From assembly GCF_030866825.1 (NCBI RefSeq), contig NZ_CP133020.1, forward strand, positions 4,676,678 to 4,740,677: a stretch of DNA of 64,000 bases. Direction: 5' to 3'. The notes under the pieces are model-generated. The model was not told the DNA's origin. It searched no databases and was given only the letters and a program-made list of their open reading frames with translations. Below are positions 8,504 through 17,144 of this stretch, in pieces (the stretch's first letter is position 1; the number at the start of each line of letters is the position of its first letter). Origin of the DNA: Rathayibacter sp. SW19. GTDB lineage: Bacteria; Actinomycetota; Actinomycetes; Actinomycetales; Microbacteriaceae. Position numbers and translations under genes: made by a program.

Positions 8504-9721
8504 ATGCTGTTCGGCGATCCGGTGCACGACGAGTTCGGGAGCCTGATCCTCGGCTTCGCTCCCTACGGTGGCGGGGACGTCGGGGAGGTTCAGGCGCTCT
8601 CGCTCGAGGTGGACGAGGGCGACGATGACTCGTTCTTCGCGGCGTTTGTCAGGCTGGCTCGTCGCCGCATCGAAGAGGGCGATGCGGCATCGGCAAGGGG
8701 ACATCGCGCAAGCGCGTACGATTGCTGGTTGCGAGCCGCCTGCTTGCTGGGCATGGCTTACCACCCGCTCTATGGCACCCCGGTCGACCCGCGACTGGTC
8801 GACGCACTTCATCTCCAAATGGGCACGTTCGACCGGGCGATGGCACTGCTCGACCCGCCTGGTGAGAAGCTCGACATTCCGTACGAGGACACTACGTTGC
8901 CGGGCTACTTCGTGCGTGCCCCCGGGCACGCGAACGACGTGCGACCGGTCATCATCGTCGGCGGCGGCTGGGACTCGACTTACGTCGAGAACTATGTCGG
9001 CATTGGCATTGCCGCGCTGCGTCGGGGCTATCACGTGCTCCTGTTCGACGGACCGGGTCAGGGCCGACCGCTTGTCGACGAACGGCGTCCGTTGCGCCAC
9101 GACTGGGATCAGGTCGTTGCACCCGTCGTCGACGCGGCTCTGGCGATCGATGTGGTCGACCCGGATCGGATCGTGTATCACGCCTGGAGCCTCGGCGGTT
9201 ATTTCGCACCGCGCGTCGCCGCTTATGAGCACCGGCTTGCTGCCATCGTCGCAGACCCCGGCCAGCTGGATGTGGGCGTGAAGTTCTTCGAACTCCTGAA
9301 GGGGTTCGGTCTCAGTGCAGAAGCTGTCGCCAAGCTGCCGGCCATCGCTCCCGAAGACGAGAAGACCGTCTTAGCCGCGGTCGATGCAAACCGCTCGCTG
9401 CGCTGGAAGATCGTGCAGCGCGGGTACTGGACCAACGGCACGCCTGGTTTGGCGGCGTATCTCGCTGAGATGGCGAAATGGAGACTCGAACCCGATGAGA
9501 TCGCGGCGATCCGGTGCCCAACGCTCGTGACTGCGGCCCAGTCCGACCCCGCGTCGTCAAATGCGAAGACCCTTTACGACGCTCTGACCTGCCCGAAGAC
9601 GTTCGTCGAGTTCAAGGATGCCGACGGTGCAGGCGCGCACTGCGAGGCGCTCAATCGATCGATGGCGAACCGTGTGATCATCGACTGGCTCGACGAGACC
9701 CTCCTCGCAACCGCTGAATGA
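8504..9721 (+). CDS. Alpha/beta-hydrolase (esterase/FrsA-like)
   Basis: A 405-residue serine hydrolase with a long helical N-terminal region and an alpha/beta-hydrolase core starting near residue 145 (VIIVGGGWDSTYVENYV). The nucleophile elbow is AWSLGGY (Ser near residue 230), the acid is probably Asp in TAAQSDPAS, and the His is in GAGAHCE near the C-terminus. The layout resembles 2,6-dihydroxypseudooxynicotine hydrolase and FrsA-type esterases. The ATG at 8504 is chosen because GGAGGAG (8491-8497) lies right before it; an earlier in-frame TTG would place that site inside the gene. The substrate is unknown. Confidence 0.82.
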   Translation: MLFGDPVHDEFGSLILGFAPYGGGDVGEVQALSLEVDEGDDDSFFAAFVRLARRRIEEGDAASARGHRASAYDCWLRAACLLGMAYHPLYGTPVDPRLVDALHLQMGTFDRAMALLDPPGEKLDIPYEDTTLPGYFVRAPGHANDVRPVIIVGGGWDSTYVENYVGIGIAALRRGYHVLLFDGPGQGRPLVDERRPLRHDWDQVVAPVVDAALAIDVVDPDRIVYHAWSLGGYFAPRVAAYEHRLAAIVADPGQLDVGVKFFELLKGFGLSAEAVAKLPAIAPEDEKTVLAAVDANRSLRWKIVQRGYWTNGTPGLAAYLAEMAKWRLEPDEIAAIRCPTLVTAAQSDPASSNAKTLYDALTCPKTFVEFKDADGAGAHCEALNRSMANRVIIDWLDETLLATAE

Positions 9722-10059
9722 GAACCCAGGAACTTCCGCCACCGTCGCTCCGCGCCCGCTGAGTTCGGCTGAAGAGATTACGGCCTTCGCCGCGTAGAAC
9801 CCACTCGTCCGCGAACCAGACGACGGTGAAAACTTCTGTATCGGGGCCGGGCTTCGTTAGCGAATTGGCCGTGGGTGCTTCCTCTCAGCGGCCAGTCATA
9901 CGTTCACACGCGGTGCAACAGCTCGGAGTCGTTCCGTCGTCGTTCCGGAAACCACCCGCACAAACCACGACGAGTCTCACCAGTCGCAAGCCGGGCCCCT
10001 TCGGGGCGTTTGCTCCCGAGTGATCTGGTCAGGTGCTTTGGTGCGGTTTTCGAGCGGTG
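9722..10059. other. Intergenic stretch, nothing identified
   Basis: Between the hydrolase and the first resolvase remnant I see no reading frame with recognisable protein features, no strong hairpin and no tRNA-like fold. Confidence 0.5.
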
Positions 10060-10344
10060 GGATGTCCGGTTGGGTGCCTGCCGGGCCGGCGACACACTCT
10101 TCGTGCCAAACTCGACCGGCTCGCCCGCTCCCTGCCTGACGCGAAGGACATCGTCGATGAACTGACCGTCAAGGGTGTCAATGTCGGCATCGGCGGCTCC
10201 GTGCATGACCCGACGGACCCGTTCGGGTGGCTGTGGTTCAACGTCGTACGCCCCACCGTGTACCGCACCGTTCAACGGCAAACGGTACCTGCCCCTGAAC
10301 GACCAATCCAGCAGGTCGATTTCGCCGCCGTCCTAGCCCGGTAG
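10060..10344 (+). pseudogene. Serine resolvase remnant 1 (frameshift and internal deletion)
   Basis: Fragments of a small serine recombinase (Tn3-type resolvase) are readable in two frames. First comes LGACRAGDTLFV, then after a one-base shift near 10105 AKLDRLARSLPDAKDIVDEL and GGSVHDPTDP, ending LWFNV. The next codons jump straight to the C-terminal DNA-binding piece (PTVYRTVQRQ). The missing part (from LAMVAEFESD to the helix-turn-helix) would be bounded by two TTCAACGTC motifs, as seen in remnant 2, so the deletion probably arose between short direct repeats. The N-terminal catalytic Ser region is also missing. Not functional. Confidence 0.75.
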
Positions 10345-10700
10345 CGAACGGCCTGCGGGGCAGTAGACGCGCCGCTCAGAAGGGAGAGCCTCTCCCGGCG
10401 GCGGTACTTGGACCGGTTGATCTCGTTGTCACTCAGGCGTCTTGTTTGTGTCCCTATCGCTGTCGGGCCGCTTCGCCCGAGGTGCCGATCAGTGAGCCGA
10501 TGGACGCCCAGATGTAGCCGCCTTCGCGGGCGTGCTCATATGCATCCTTGACCGCGCGCTCAGCGGGCGGCAATACACACCATTACGAAAGCGCAATCGA
10601 GGCTACAGTTCTACCGAACTGGGTGCCCGCAAGCAGAACCTCCTTTGACACGGGAACCTTGAGCGGATCCGCTTATGGATGTTGTGAAACTAGCGCTGCC
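10345..10700. other. Intergenic stretch downstream of resolvase remnant
   Basis: No supported gene. It contains GAGAGCCTCTC, a short palindrome near 10384-10394, and otherwise unremarkable sequence up to the stop codon of the DUF805 gene. Confidence 0.45.
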
Positions 10701-11312
10701 TTATCCGCCGTGTACGTCGAAACGTGCGCCGACCGGGTTCGGCGGAAGGAAACCGGTCACCAGACCCCAGATGCCGCCCAGGCTTGGCACGAGGGTCAGC
10801 AGCGCAAACGGGCCGGCCAGGTTCGTATCGTGCAGACGCCGCCACAGAATCGCGAACATGGGAATGATCACGGCCAGTCCGAACAGGCCCACAAGGATAC
10901 TGCCGATCACCATGAGCGCTGCGGACCCGCCGTTGCCGGAGATCACGATGCCCGGAATCAACAGCGCGACGTACAAGACCAGGAAGATGATCGCGTTTCC
11001 CAGGTAGGCCCACCAGAACTCGCTACGACTGGCCCGCCCGGTGAACGTGGCGTACTTCTGCCAATACCGTTTGATCCCCGGCCAGAACGAGATGCCGTAG
11101 TACGGCTGATCCAGTGCAGTGTCCGGACCCGACACGCCAGGCCGGTACGAACCGTATCCGGGCATGCCCTGCGGCGGCGGGGGCGCGGCCTGATACTGTG
11201 CGGCAGGAGGCGCCACTGGAACGGGCGGAGGCGTCGGAGTCTGATACTGCCCCTCCTGGGGCGCAGGCCCCGTAGACGGATCGTGCGGAGGGTTCGAGGT
11301 TGGGTCTGTCAT
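10701..11312 (-). CDS. DUF805 family membrane protein
   Basis: A 203-residue protein. A Pro/Gln-rich cytoplasmic tail (residues 1-85) precedes the DUF805 core, seen as KYATFTGRASRSEFWWAYLGN near residue 101, and then four hydrophobic segments. The conserved WRRLHDTNLAG stretch near residue 155 is also typical. DUF805 proteins are inner-membrane proteins of unknown function. The start is set at the ATG at 11312 because AAAGG lies just upstream, and the residues before it do not look like protein. It stands alone, divergent from the secreted protein at 11626. Confidence 0.87.
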   Translation of the reverse strand: MTDPTSNPPHDPSTGPAPQEGQYQTPTPPPVPVAPPAAQYQAAPPPPQGMPGYGSYRPGVSGPDTALDQPYYGISFWPGIKRYWQKYATFTGRASRSEFWWAYLGNAIIFLVLYVALLIPGIVISGNGGSAALMVIGSILVGLFGLAVIIPMFAILWRRLHDTNLAGPFALLTLVPSLGGIWGLVTGFLPPNPVGARFDVHGG

Positions 11313-11625
11313 GAAGTCGCCTTTCGTGTCGGTCGGTGACGCGTCCAACGTAGCGGCCCCGGCACTCATTGTCACCGGTCACACACCCTTCCCAGTCACA
11401 AACAGACACCGACCGGCACCGACGGAGGCGAGCAGGAGGCGAATCACACCCAACGCCAAGTCCCACCAGAACGCAGACTCTGACATCGTGCAGGACAGCC
11501 GCCCGCAAGTGGAACGGCCAGCGGGCACCAACGGCGCGACGCAGCGAGAAGCTCTGCGGGGATCGCGGCGCACCCGGTCGAACGGGGTGTAGATCGTCGT
11601 GGCCTGCATCAGGCATACTTTGCCC
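11313..11625. promoter_or_regulatory. Divergent intergenic region
   Basis: Shared upstream region of the DUF805 gene (minus) and the secreted DUF1906-like gene (plus). A CATACT -10-like hexamer ends six bases before the ATG at 11626, so that transcript may be leaderless. No other structure was recognised. Confidence 0.4.
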
Positions 11626-12456
11626 ATGCGCAAAATCTGGTTCAACGCCTCCGCTGTGTTGGCGGCGGCGCTCGTGCTGACGCTCGGCACGGGCGGGGCA
11701 GCGTTTGCGGCGAAACCCGACCAAACGGCATCCGCAAAACATCCGGCGCCTGCAACTGCAACGGTCCTTGGCAACGACGTCTCGTGGCCGCAGTGCGGCA
11801 CCACCCTGCCGACGTCTCACGCGTTCGGCATCGTCGGGGTGAACGACGGGCTTGCAAACACGACCAACCCGTGCCTGGCGGACCAACTGAACTGGGCGGC
11901 CGGCTCCGCTGTCATGACCGGCCAACCGGCCGTCGAGCTCTACGTCAACACCGCGAATCCGGGACCGGCCGGCAGCTGGTGGCCGACTTCCAACGACTAC
12001 GCCGGCACGACCGTTGCGAACCCTTACGGAACGTGCGGCGGTGCCAACGACGTGGCGTGTGCCTACATTTACGGATACGCCAAGGCGTATGACGACGCCA
12101 CGATTCGCGGAGTCGCCAACCCCGCAGGCTACCTCTGGTGGCTCGACGTCGAAACCATGAACAGTTGGGAGCCCAACACGACGGCCAACGCGGCCGACCT
12201 CGAGGGGATGACCGCGTACTTCCACAGCATTGGCGCTCGCGTGGGGATTTATTCGACGAGCTATCAGTGGGGCCAGATCGCCGGCAGGGTGAGCTCGACG
12301 AGCAACTTGAATGGCCTGCAGAGTTGGATACCCGGGGCCAAGTCGGAGAAGGCCGCCAAGGCAAACTGCTCGGCAGTTCCGCTGACGACGGGCAGCCCGG
12401 TTACCCTCACGCAGTACGCGACGCGGGCCTTCGATTACGACGTGTCCTGTATCTAG
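11626..12456 (+). CDS. Secreted glycoside-hydrolase-like protein (DUF1906-type)
   Basis: A 276-residue exported protein. The start at 11626 gives MRKIWFNASAVLAAALVL, a typical Sec signal peptide with cleavage near AFA-AKP. The mature part begins GNDVSWPQCG and contains FGIVGVNDG, ELYVNTANPG, YLWWLDVETMNSW and a GARVGIYSTSYQW strand. These are the successive beta strands of a TIM-barrel related to GH25 and DUF1906 'glycoside hydrolase-like' proteins, with DVE as the probable acidic site. The protein probably acts on the cell envelope. No ribosome site is visible, and a -10-like element sits directly upstream. Confidence 0.75.
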   Translation: MRKIWFNASAVLAAALVLTLGTGGAAFAAKPDQTASAKHPAPATATVLGNDVSWPQCGTTLPTSHAFGIVGVNDGLANTTNPCLADQLNWAAGSAVMTGQPAVELYVNTANPGPAGSWWPTSNDYAGTTVANPYGTCGGANDVACAYIYGYAKAYDDATIRGVANPAGYLWWLDVETMNSWEPNTTANAADLEGMTAYFHSIGARVGIYSTSYQWGQIAGRVSSTSNLNGLQSWIPGAKSEKAAKANCSAVPLTTGSPVTLTQYATRAFDYDVSCI

Positions 12457-12699
12457 GTTTACCGGGAATACCACCACCTCTACGCCGACTCAGGCCGCCG
12501 CGGACAGCCCCGCAAACACCGGAATCTGACCTTCAACGCCAAGCAGCCGACTCGCACGGACGGCTACTGAGAATTCAGCGAACTGTGTCCAGATGTGAGG
12601 ATTCTCACACGATTTCACGTCAGTTACTCATGCGCAGAAAATAGCGTAGCGACGACCGTGACCATGTGCATACCGCCCGCCAATCCGAATCGAGTCCGA

Positions 12700-13233
12700 A
12701 TGTCTCTGACGGTGAACCAACCCGAGCCCGGTCCATCGAAGTTTCACGGCCCCACCTTCCTCAGGCTGGACCTGCCGGGCCGCGGTACGCAACCGGCGTT
12801 GTGGCGGTGGGCCGTTGCCACAATTGTTGCCATCGGGCTGTCACTTCTGGCGTGTGCAGGACTTGCGGCGATTGCCGCGCACCTGCTCCCTGCCATCGCC
12901 GGCTACGGGCATTTCCAGTTCGCTGACTACAGCAAATTGACGATCATCGGAGTCTTCACCGCCTGCATCGGATGGCTGTTCGTCACCTGGATTACCACCA
13001 GTGGGCGCCGCCTATACCTGGCGTTCGGTGTGCTGGCAACGATCGTGAGCCTAGCCCCCGATTTGTGGATACCCCACCTTGGCCAGCCACCTGCCGGGGT
13101 GACAACTCTTGCCGTCATGCACATTGCTCTCGGCGTGATCACCTACCCCAGCATGGTCCTGATCGCACCGCAACGCACACCCCAACCGAACCGCAGACAA
13201 CCGAACCAAGAGCGTGCTGCCAACGTGTTCTGA
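12700..13233 (+). CDS. Small membrane protein (DUF6069-like)
   Basis: A 177-residue protein with four hydrophobic segments (roughly residues 35-60, 75-100, 105-120 and 125-150) and a polar C-terminal tail. The order and length resemble the four-helix DUF6069 family found in actinobacteria, which has no known function. Several in-frame starts exist (12595, 12664, 12700). The last is preferred because it leaves a short polar N-terminus and the earlier codons read as non-protein-like. Standalone gene. Confidence 0.6.
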   Translation: MSLTVNQPEPGPSKFHGPTFLRLDLPGRGTQPALWRWAVATIVAIGLSLLACAGLAAIAAHLLPAIAGYGHFQFADYSKLTIIGVFTACIGWLFVTWITTSGRRLYLAFGVLATIVSLAPDLWIPHLGQPPAGVTTLAVMHIALGVITYPSMVLIAPQRTPQPNRRQPNQERAANVF

Positions 13234-13342
13234 CACCCCCGTTTGCCGATGTAGTGACAACGTGCCAGCCTTCCATGGCAGGACCAAGATCGCACCACCA
13301 TGTCACAGGCGGAACCCTCGGCGGTGTTACACCCGGTATCTC

Positions 13343-14130
13343 CTAACACGAGATCAGTTGCGCCGCCCACGGGCAGATCGGATTGGCCATTGACACGCCG
13401 ATCCACTTCGTGTAAGAGCCACGATCGAAGAACTCTTTCACGGCGGTATCGAGTGTGGTCGCGGCAAGCGCTTGAGCGCTCTCCGAATGCCCTTCTCGTA
13501 GGCAACGGATTGTTGCTCGTAAGAACCGCACGTACCCGCTTGTGGCTACGGAGTTCATTCTGTCCGTCAGCTGCTCGCAGTCCGTAACGAGGCCCCGCAA
13601 CCGCCGCCCGTAGACCGCTCGACGGCCTGCAGGAGTCTTGGCGCCGAACACCATTCGAATGGTCTCGGATCGAGGCACCCACGCGATGGGCAGCCCCTCA
13701 TCCATCATCAAAGTCTTGAGCATGCCGATATCTAGATCGATACCCTCGCCGCTCAAGTTCGCTGGCCACACTCCCCGCGTGAACTCCGAGAACTCAGGCA
13801 GGGCGGCGGTGATATTTTGTAGCAAACCCGGAAATGCGTTGGACACGCCCGTCGACTGCCCAACCAGTGCGGCAATCTGATCCAGCGAGGAACGAACACC
13901 CGACAAAAACGTCTCGCCTAGACCGTTAAACGACGGCTTCGGGAAGCTGATCTTCGAGAACAGCTCCCCCAGATGCAAATTTAGACCAAGGTCGAAAGGC
14001 GGCAGCCTGTACCCCGCACCAAGGTTGTAGTAACTTAGCTTGCCGTCTAGCTCCGTCTCGTCCGAATCTGATATCTGATCGTGCGCATCGTCAGCGGGGC
14101 GGCGTCACTGTCGTCGTCTATCGGATTCAC
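13343..14130 (-). CDS. Hypothetical protein, possibly frameshifted near its 5' end
   Basis: The open frame from 13343 to 14104 encodes about 250 residues of protein-like sequence (for example LDGKLSYYNLGAGYRLPPF, then GVDLDIGMLKTLMMDEG-like text and a helical C-terminus). It has no ATG or GTG start: the first usable start is a TTG at 13978. One base out of phase, a GTG at 14130 (after TTGGGG) opens VNPIDDDSDAAPLT and then stops early. A single shift around 14090-14105 would join the two into one protein of about 262 residues. I do not recognise the family. Either a real frameshift or a sequence error is possible. Confidence 0.5.
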
Positions 14131-14452
14131 GCCCCAAGGTTAGCGAGGTCCAGTGACGGGCCTTCCAATGCGGCATGACTTGCGATTTGTACTTGTTGCA
14201 GAGGAACCGGCAGACGAGATGAATCACGCGGAGCGCTCACCCATCCAGGAGCGATCATACTTGCGAGCACTATTCGCGCAGAGTGGCCACAGCCTGCCTC
14301 GCAAGCGGGACGGTCAGCGGGCGGTTTTCGAGCACCATCCCTGACGACGAATCTCTACGGCTCCCAGCCGGGAGCGGGTGCCCGCTCGGGCGCCTCTTAC
14401 GGGATTGTTGCCAACCATTGCTGTCGCCATGACGGCGGCGCACTGTTCGGTT
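14131..14452. other. Intergenic stretch with a dispersed repeat
   Basis: No supported gene. Around 14300-14340 it carries a copy of the short intergenic repeat family (AAGCGGGACGGTCAGCGGG followed by GAGCACCATCC) also seen at several gene ends between 16 and 25 kb. Confidence 0.45.
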
Positions 14453-14870
14453 ATGAATGAACTACTGATCGGATACGCACGCGTATCCACAAACGAGCAA
14501 GATCTCACCGCCCAACGCAACGGCGACACTCTCGTCGTGGCCAAACTCGACCGGTTGGGCGTCTGCTTTTCAACGTCCTCGCGATGGTGGCAGAGTTCGA
14601 ATCAGACCTCATCCGGGCCCGCACCCGAGAAGGGATGCAGGTGGCCAAAGCCAAAGGGCACCTGCGCGGCAAACAACCCAAACTCTCGCCTGCGCAGCAA
14701 CGTCACCTGATGGAGGTGCACCAGGCCGGCACGCACTCCACCGCTGAGCTCGCCGAACTGTTCAACGTCGCCCGCTCCACCGTCTACCGCACGGTACAGC
14801 GCCAATCGACGCGCTGCCTGGAACGTCCGACTCCGCACGTAGGATGCGCCACCACCATCCCAGCCCGGTA
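14453..14870 (+). pseudogene. Serine resolvase remnant 2 (two deletions)
   Basis: It starts as an intact resolvase (MNELLIGYARVSTNEQDLTA, including the catalytic Ser of RVST). It then skips directly to GDTLVVAKLDRL, losing about 50 residues, and skips again into the LLFNVLAMVAEFESDLIRAR part in another frame. The second skip fits a deletion between two ccggttgg-like motifs. The rest (14584-14870) is a clean C-terminus with GMQVAKAKGHLRGKQPK and a helix-turn-helix ending STVYRTVQRQ. It retains the very segment remnant 1 lost, and vice versa. Confidence 0.8.
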
Positions 14871-15045
14871 GTGGAATCTCCAGCGGCGACTGGTGGCCTC
14901 CTCGGTTGTCCATACAGTGGTGGAGGCCTGGGCGCAATCGAACTCTTGCATAATCTGCAAGAGTTGCTCGTGACGGACCGCAACCGCGGCTGGAACTACC
15001 GTGACGAATACAAAATCGCGACCGTAAGCGGTGAATGGAGATGCT

Positions 15046-15993
15046 GTGGGCGAGATCGAGTTGTACCAGTCCGCGGATGGCTCAGTGAACTTGGACGTTC
15101 GAACCGATGGCGAGGTAGTCTGGTTGACCCAGCTGCAGATGACAACCCTTTTTGGTCGAGATCTCTCGACGATCAGTCGGCATATCGCGAGTGCGAGGCG
15201 TGAAGAGCTTTCCGGCCTCCCAACCCTTGCAAAATTTGCAATAGTTCAACAAGAGGGCGACCGGACGGTTGAGCGGCAGGTCGACCACTACAACTTGGAC
15301 GTCGTGCTCTCTGTCGGCTACCGCGTGAAGTCGCAGGAAGGTGCCCGATTCCGTCGTTGGGCCAACGACGTGCTCAAGCGGTACGTCATCGCCGGTGTCG
15401 CGACAAATGATGCACGGATCGAACAGATCAGCGCGATGGCGCGCATGCCAGAGCGTTCGGAGAACGCGGAGGTCGCGGGCATCGCCGAGATTCTGAGCCG
15501 CTACTCGCCAGCACTGGCACTTCTCGACGACTACGACCACGGCACGTTAAAGAAGCCGCAGGGCACATCCCCGGCAACTCGTCTGGAATACAAGAGTGCG
15601 CGCGCGGTTGTCGACGAGCTTGCGCGCCAGTTTCCAAACGACGACATGTTTGGTGCTGAGCGCAACGACTCGTTTCGCGGACTGCTCGGAGCTGTGGAGC
15701 AGACGTACCTCGGCCAGGACTTGTACCCAACCGTCCAGGAGAAAGCGGCGCATCTGCTGTACTTCGTAGTCAAGGACCACCCGTTTTCGGATGGAAACAA
15801 GCGCAGCGCCGCCGGACTATTCACCTACTACCTCGCCCTGAACGGCGCACTGCGAAGCGGCGGCGGTGAGGACATCGTGTCGAGCAACGCTCTTGCCGCT
15901 ATCACGCTAATGACGGCGATGAGCAGGCCGGATGAAAAAGAAACCATCATCCAGCTCGTGACGAACATGCTCGACGGCGCCGCCGAACACTGA
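15046..15993 (+). CDS. RhuM-family protein with C-terminal Fic/Doc domain
   Basis: A 315-residue two-domain protein. Residues 1-110 match the RhuM/virulence-protein domain (ELYQSADGS, WLTQLQMTTLFGRDLSTISRHI, YNLDVVLSVGYRVKS, RFRRWANDVLKRYV). Residues 190-280 form a Fic/Doc domain with HPFSDGNKRSAAGLF. The GNKR ending is like Doc, which phosphorylates EF-Tu, rather than the GNGR of AMP-transferring Fic enzymes. The GTG at 15046 is preferred over the one at 15031 because GGAG sits six bases before it. It may belong to a toxin or phage-defence type system, but no antitoxin gene is adjacent; the neighbours are a resolvase remnant and an HTH-ClpN protein. Confidence 0.85.
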   Translation: MGEIELYQSADGSVNLDVRTDGEVVWLTQLQMTTLFGRDLSTISRHIASARREELSGLPTLAKFAIVQQEGDRTVERQVDHYNLDVVLSVGYRVKSQEGARFRRWANDVLKRYVIAGVATNDARIEQISAMARMPERSENAEVAGIAEILSRYSPALALLDDYDHGTLKKPQGTSPATRLEYKSARAVVDELARQFPNDDMFGAERNDSFRGLLGAVEQTYLGQDLYPTVQEKAAHLLYFVVKDHPFSDGNKRSAAGLFTYYLALNGALRSGGGEDIVSSNALAAITLMTAMSRPDEKETIIQLVTNMLDGAAEH

Positions 15994-16029
15994 CTTCCCG
16001 ACGGACAGCACCATCCGCAACGACTAACA

Positions 16030-16090
16030 GCAGGGCACCCGAAAGCGGAACGATCAACGGCACATTTGAGGCGTTTCAATACCATTCCAT
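16030..16090. repeat. Copy of dispersed intergenic repeat
   Basis: AAGCGGAACGATCAACGG followed by GTTTCAATACCAT, between the convergent RhuM-Fic and HTH-ClpN genes. Related copies lie near 14300, 21000, 22600, 24610 and 24770. Confidence 0.5.
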
Positions 16091-16115
16091 TAATGTGCAG
16101 CGCCCTTGCGCGAAG

Positions 16116-16883
16116 CTAGCTCATCGGGCCATCGTCTGACGTGGGTGTTGGTTCCTTTGCTGCCCGGAGCGTGTTGAGCTGGCTCTCGATCACAGGTCGC
16201 AGTTCGGCCGTGCTGAGACCGAGTGCCTCGAGGTTGGATCTGGCCGGTCCCTCGGCGGCGGCCGAGAGGATGAGATGTTCCGTTCCTATGTAGTTGTGTA
16301 CGTAGTGCAGAGCGATGTCGAGCGAGTGTGCGACCAGTTTTTTCGCGTCGGTGCCGAACGGCAGAGAATGGGCCTGGCCTGGGGTCGCTGTCGATTCGAC
16401 GGGAACGAGCGGAGGTAGGCGGAGCGCGGCGAACACTCTCTCGTCGGTGACGCCGAGCGCGTGAACGGCTCGGGCGGCGACACCGTCCGGTTCGCTCAGC
16501 AGAGCACCGACGATGTGTCGAGGCTCCGTCTCGATGGCCTGCTCGTCGTCAGCCGCGAGCTGGCGAGAGACGACTAGAGCGTTGCGGGCGCGTGGGGCGA
16601 ATCGTTCGAACAGCCGGCCGCCGGGGACGAGCTCGGCCGTTCGGGCAACGAAGCGTTGCTGGGCCGCTTGTTTCGACACCCCCATGCTTTCGCCGATCTG
16701 GCTCCAGGAGGCTCCGGCGTGGCGAGCCTGGTCCACGAAATGGCCGATCAACGCGTCTGCCTGATCCTCGACGCGGCCCGAGACCCGGATCGCGTCGGAC
16801 AGTGCATCGAGGACATCGCCGTCGGGGTGAATCGCACGGACGAAGGTGATCAAAGTGTCTAGTGAAATAGGGAAATCATCCAT
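16116..16883 (-). CDS. HTH protein with Clp N-terminal-type repeats
   Basis: A 255-residue protein. Residues 1-85 are helical and contain SWSQIGESMGVSKQAAQQRF, a helix-turn-helix. Residues 90-240 carry two Clp-N-like repeats (RARNALVVSRQLAADDEQAIETEPRH-type and DIALHYVHNYIGTEHLIL), as in the substrate-receptor domain of ClpA/ClpC, but there is no ATPase. It is probably a regulator or adaptor. The promoter is unusually clear: TTGACG (-35), 17 bases, TACGAT (-10), six bases, ATG. A perfect dyad over the -35 suggests autoregulation. The message is probably leaderless. Confidence 0.8.
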   Translation of the reverse strand: MDDFPISLDTLITFVRAIHPDGDVLDALSDAIRVSGRVEDQADALIGHFVDQARHAGASWSQIGESMGVSKQAAQQRFVARTAELVPGGRLFERFAPRARNALVVSRQLAADDEQAIETEPRHIVGALLSEPDGVAARAVHALGVTDERVFAALRLPPLVPVESTATPGQAHSLPFGTDAKKLVAHSLDIALHYVHNYIGTEHLILSAAAEGPARSNLEALGLSTAELRPVIESQLNTLRAAKEPTPTSDDGPMS

Positions 16884-16884
16884 G

Positions 16885-16931
16885 CGTCAATCGTATGTTG
16901 ACGAACTCATTTCGTCAATAACAAATTGACG
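16885..16931 (-). promoter_or_regulatory. Promoter with nested operator dyads
   Basis: On the minus strand, the -35 TTGACG (16913-16918) and -10 TACGAT (16890-16895) are 17 bases apart and the -10 ends six bases before the ATG at 16883. TTGACGAA-N5-TTCGTCAA (16898-16918) is a perfect dyad covering the -35. Extra half-sites CGTCAA (16885-16890) and TTGACG (16926-16931) flank it symmetrically. Confidence 0.7.
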
Positions 16932-17144
16932 ATGCGCCTCTCGGTGCACGCATAAGTGGAAGGGCCACCGCTACGCTTTCCTTATGGGCGTGCCTTTCGC
17001 ACTATTCCGCAGCGCGAAGGCGGCGTTAGCCACGATCGATTGGTAGAGCGGACCATGAGGACCCCGTCCCCACCGGGGCGGAAACCAAGAAATCGAGCCT
17101 CCTCCGAAGCCCGCGAGATTCAGTCCTTGGTTTGAGGAGAGACG

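Noticed and set aside
11023..12477. A 484-codon minus-strand frame
   Set aside because: It spans the secreted DUF1906-like gene in antisense and the DUF805 gene out of frame; composition is Arg/Val-rich shadow sequence.
12465..12570. A short plus-strand stretch after the DUF1906-like gene that reads like a protein tail (YHHLYADSGRRGQPRKHRN)
   Set aside because: No start, no family match I could recognise and only about 30 codons; may be a scar of a lost gene.
16984..17046. A 20-codon frame starting ATG before the 34-residue peptide
   Set aside because: No ribosome site or hydrophobic pattern; a leader peptide role could not be supported.
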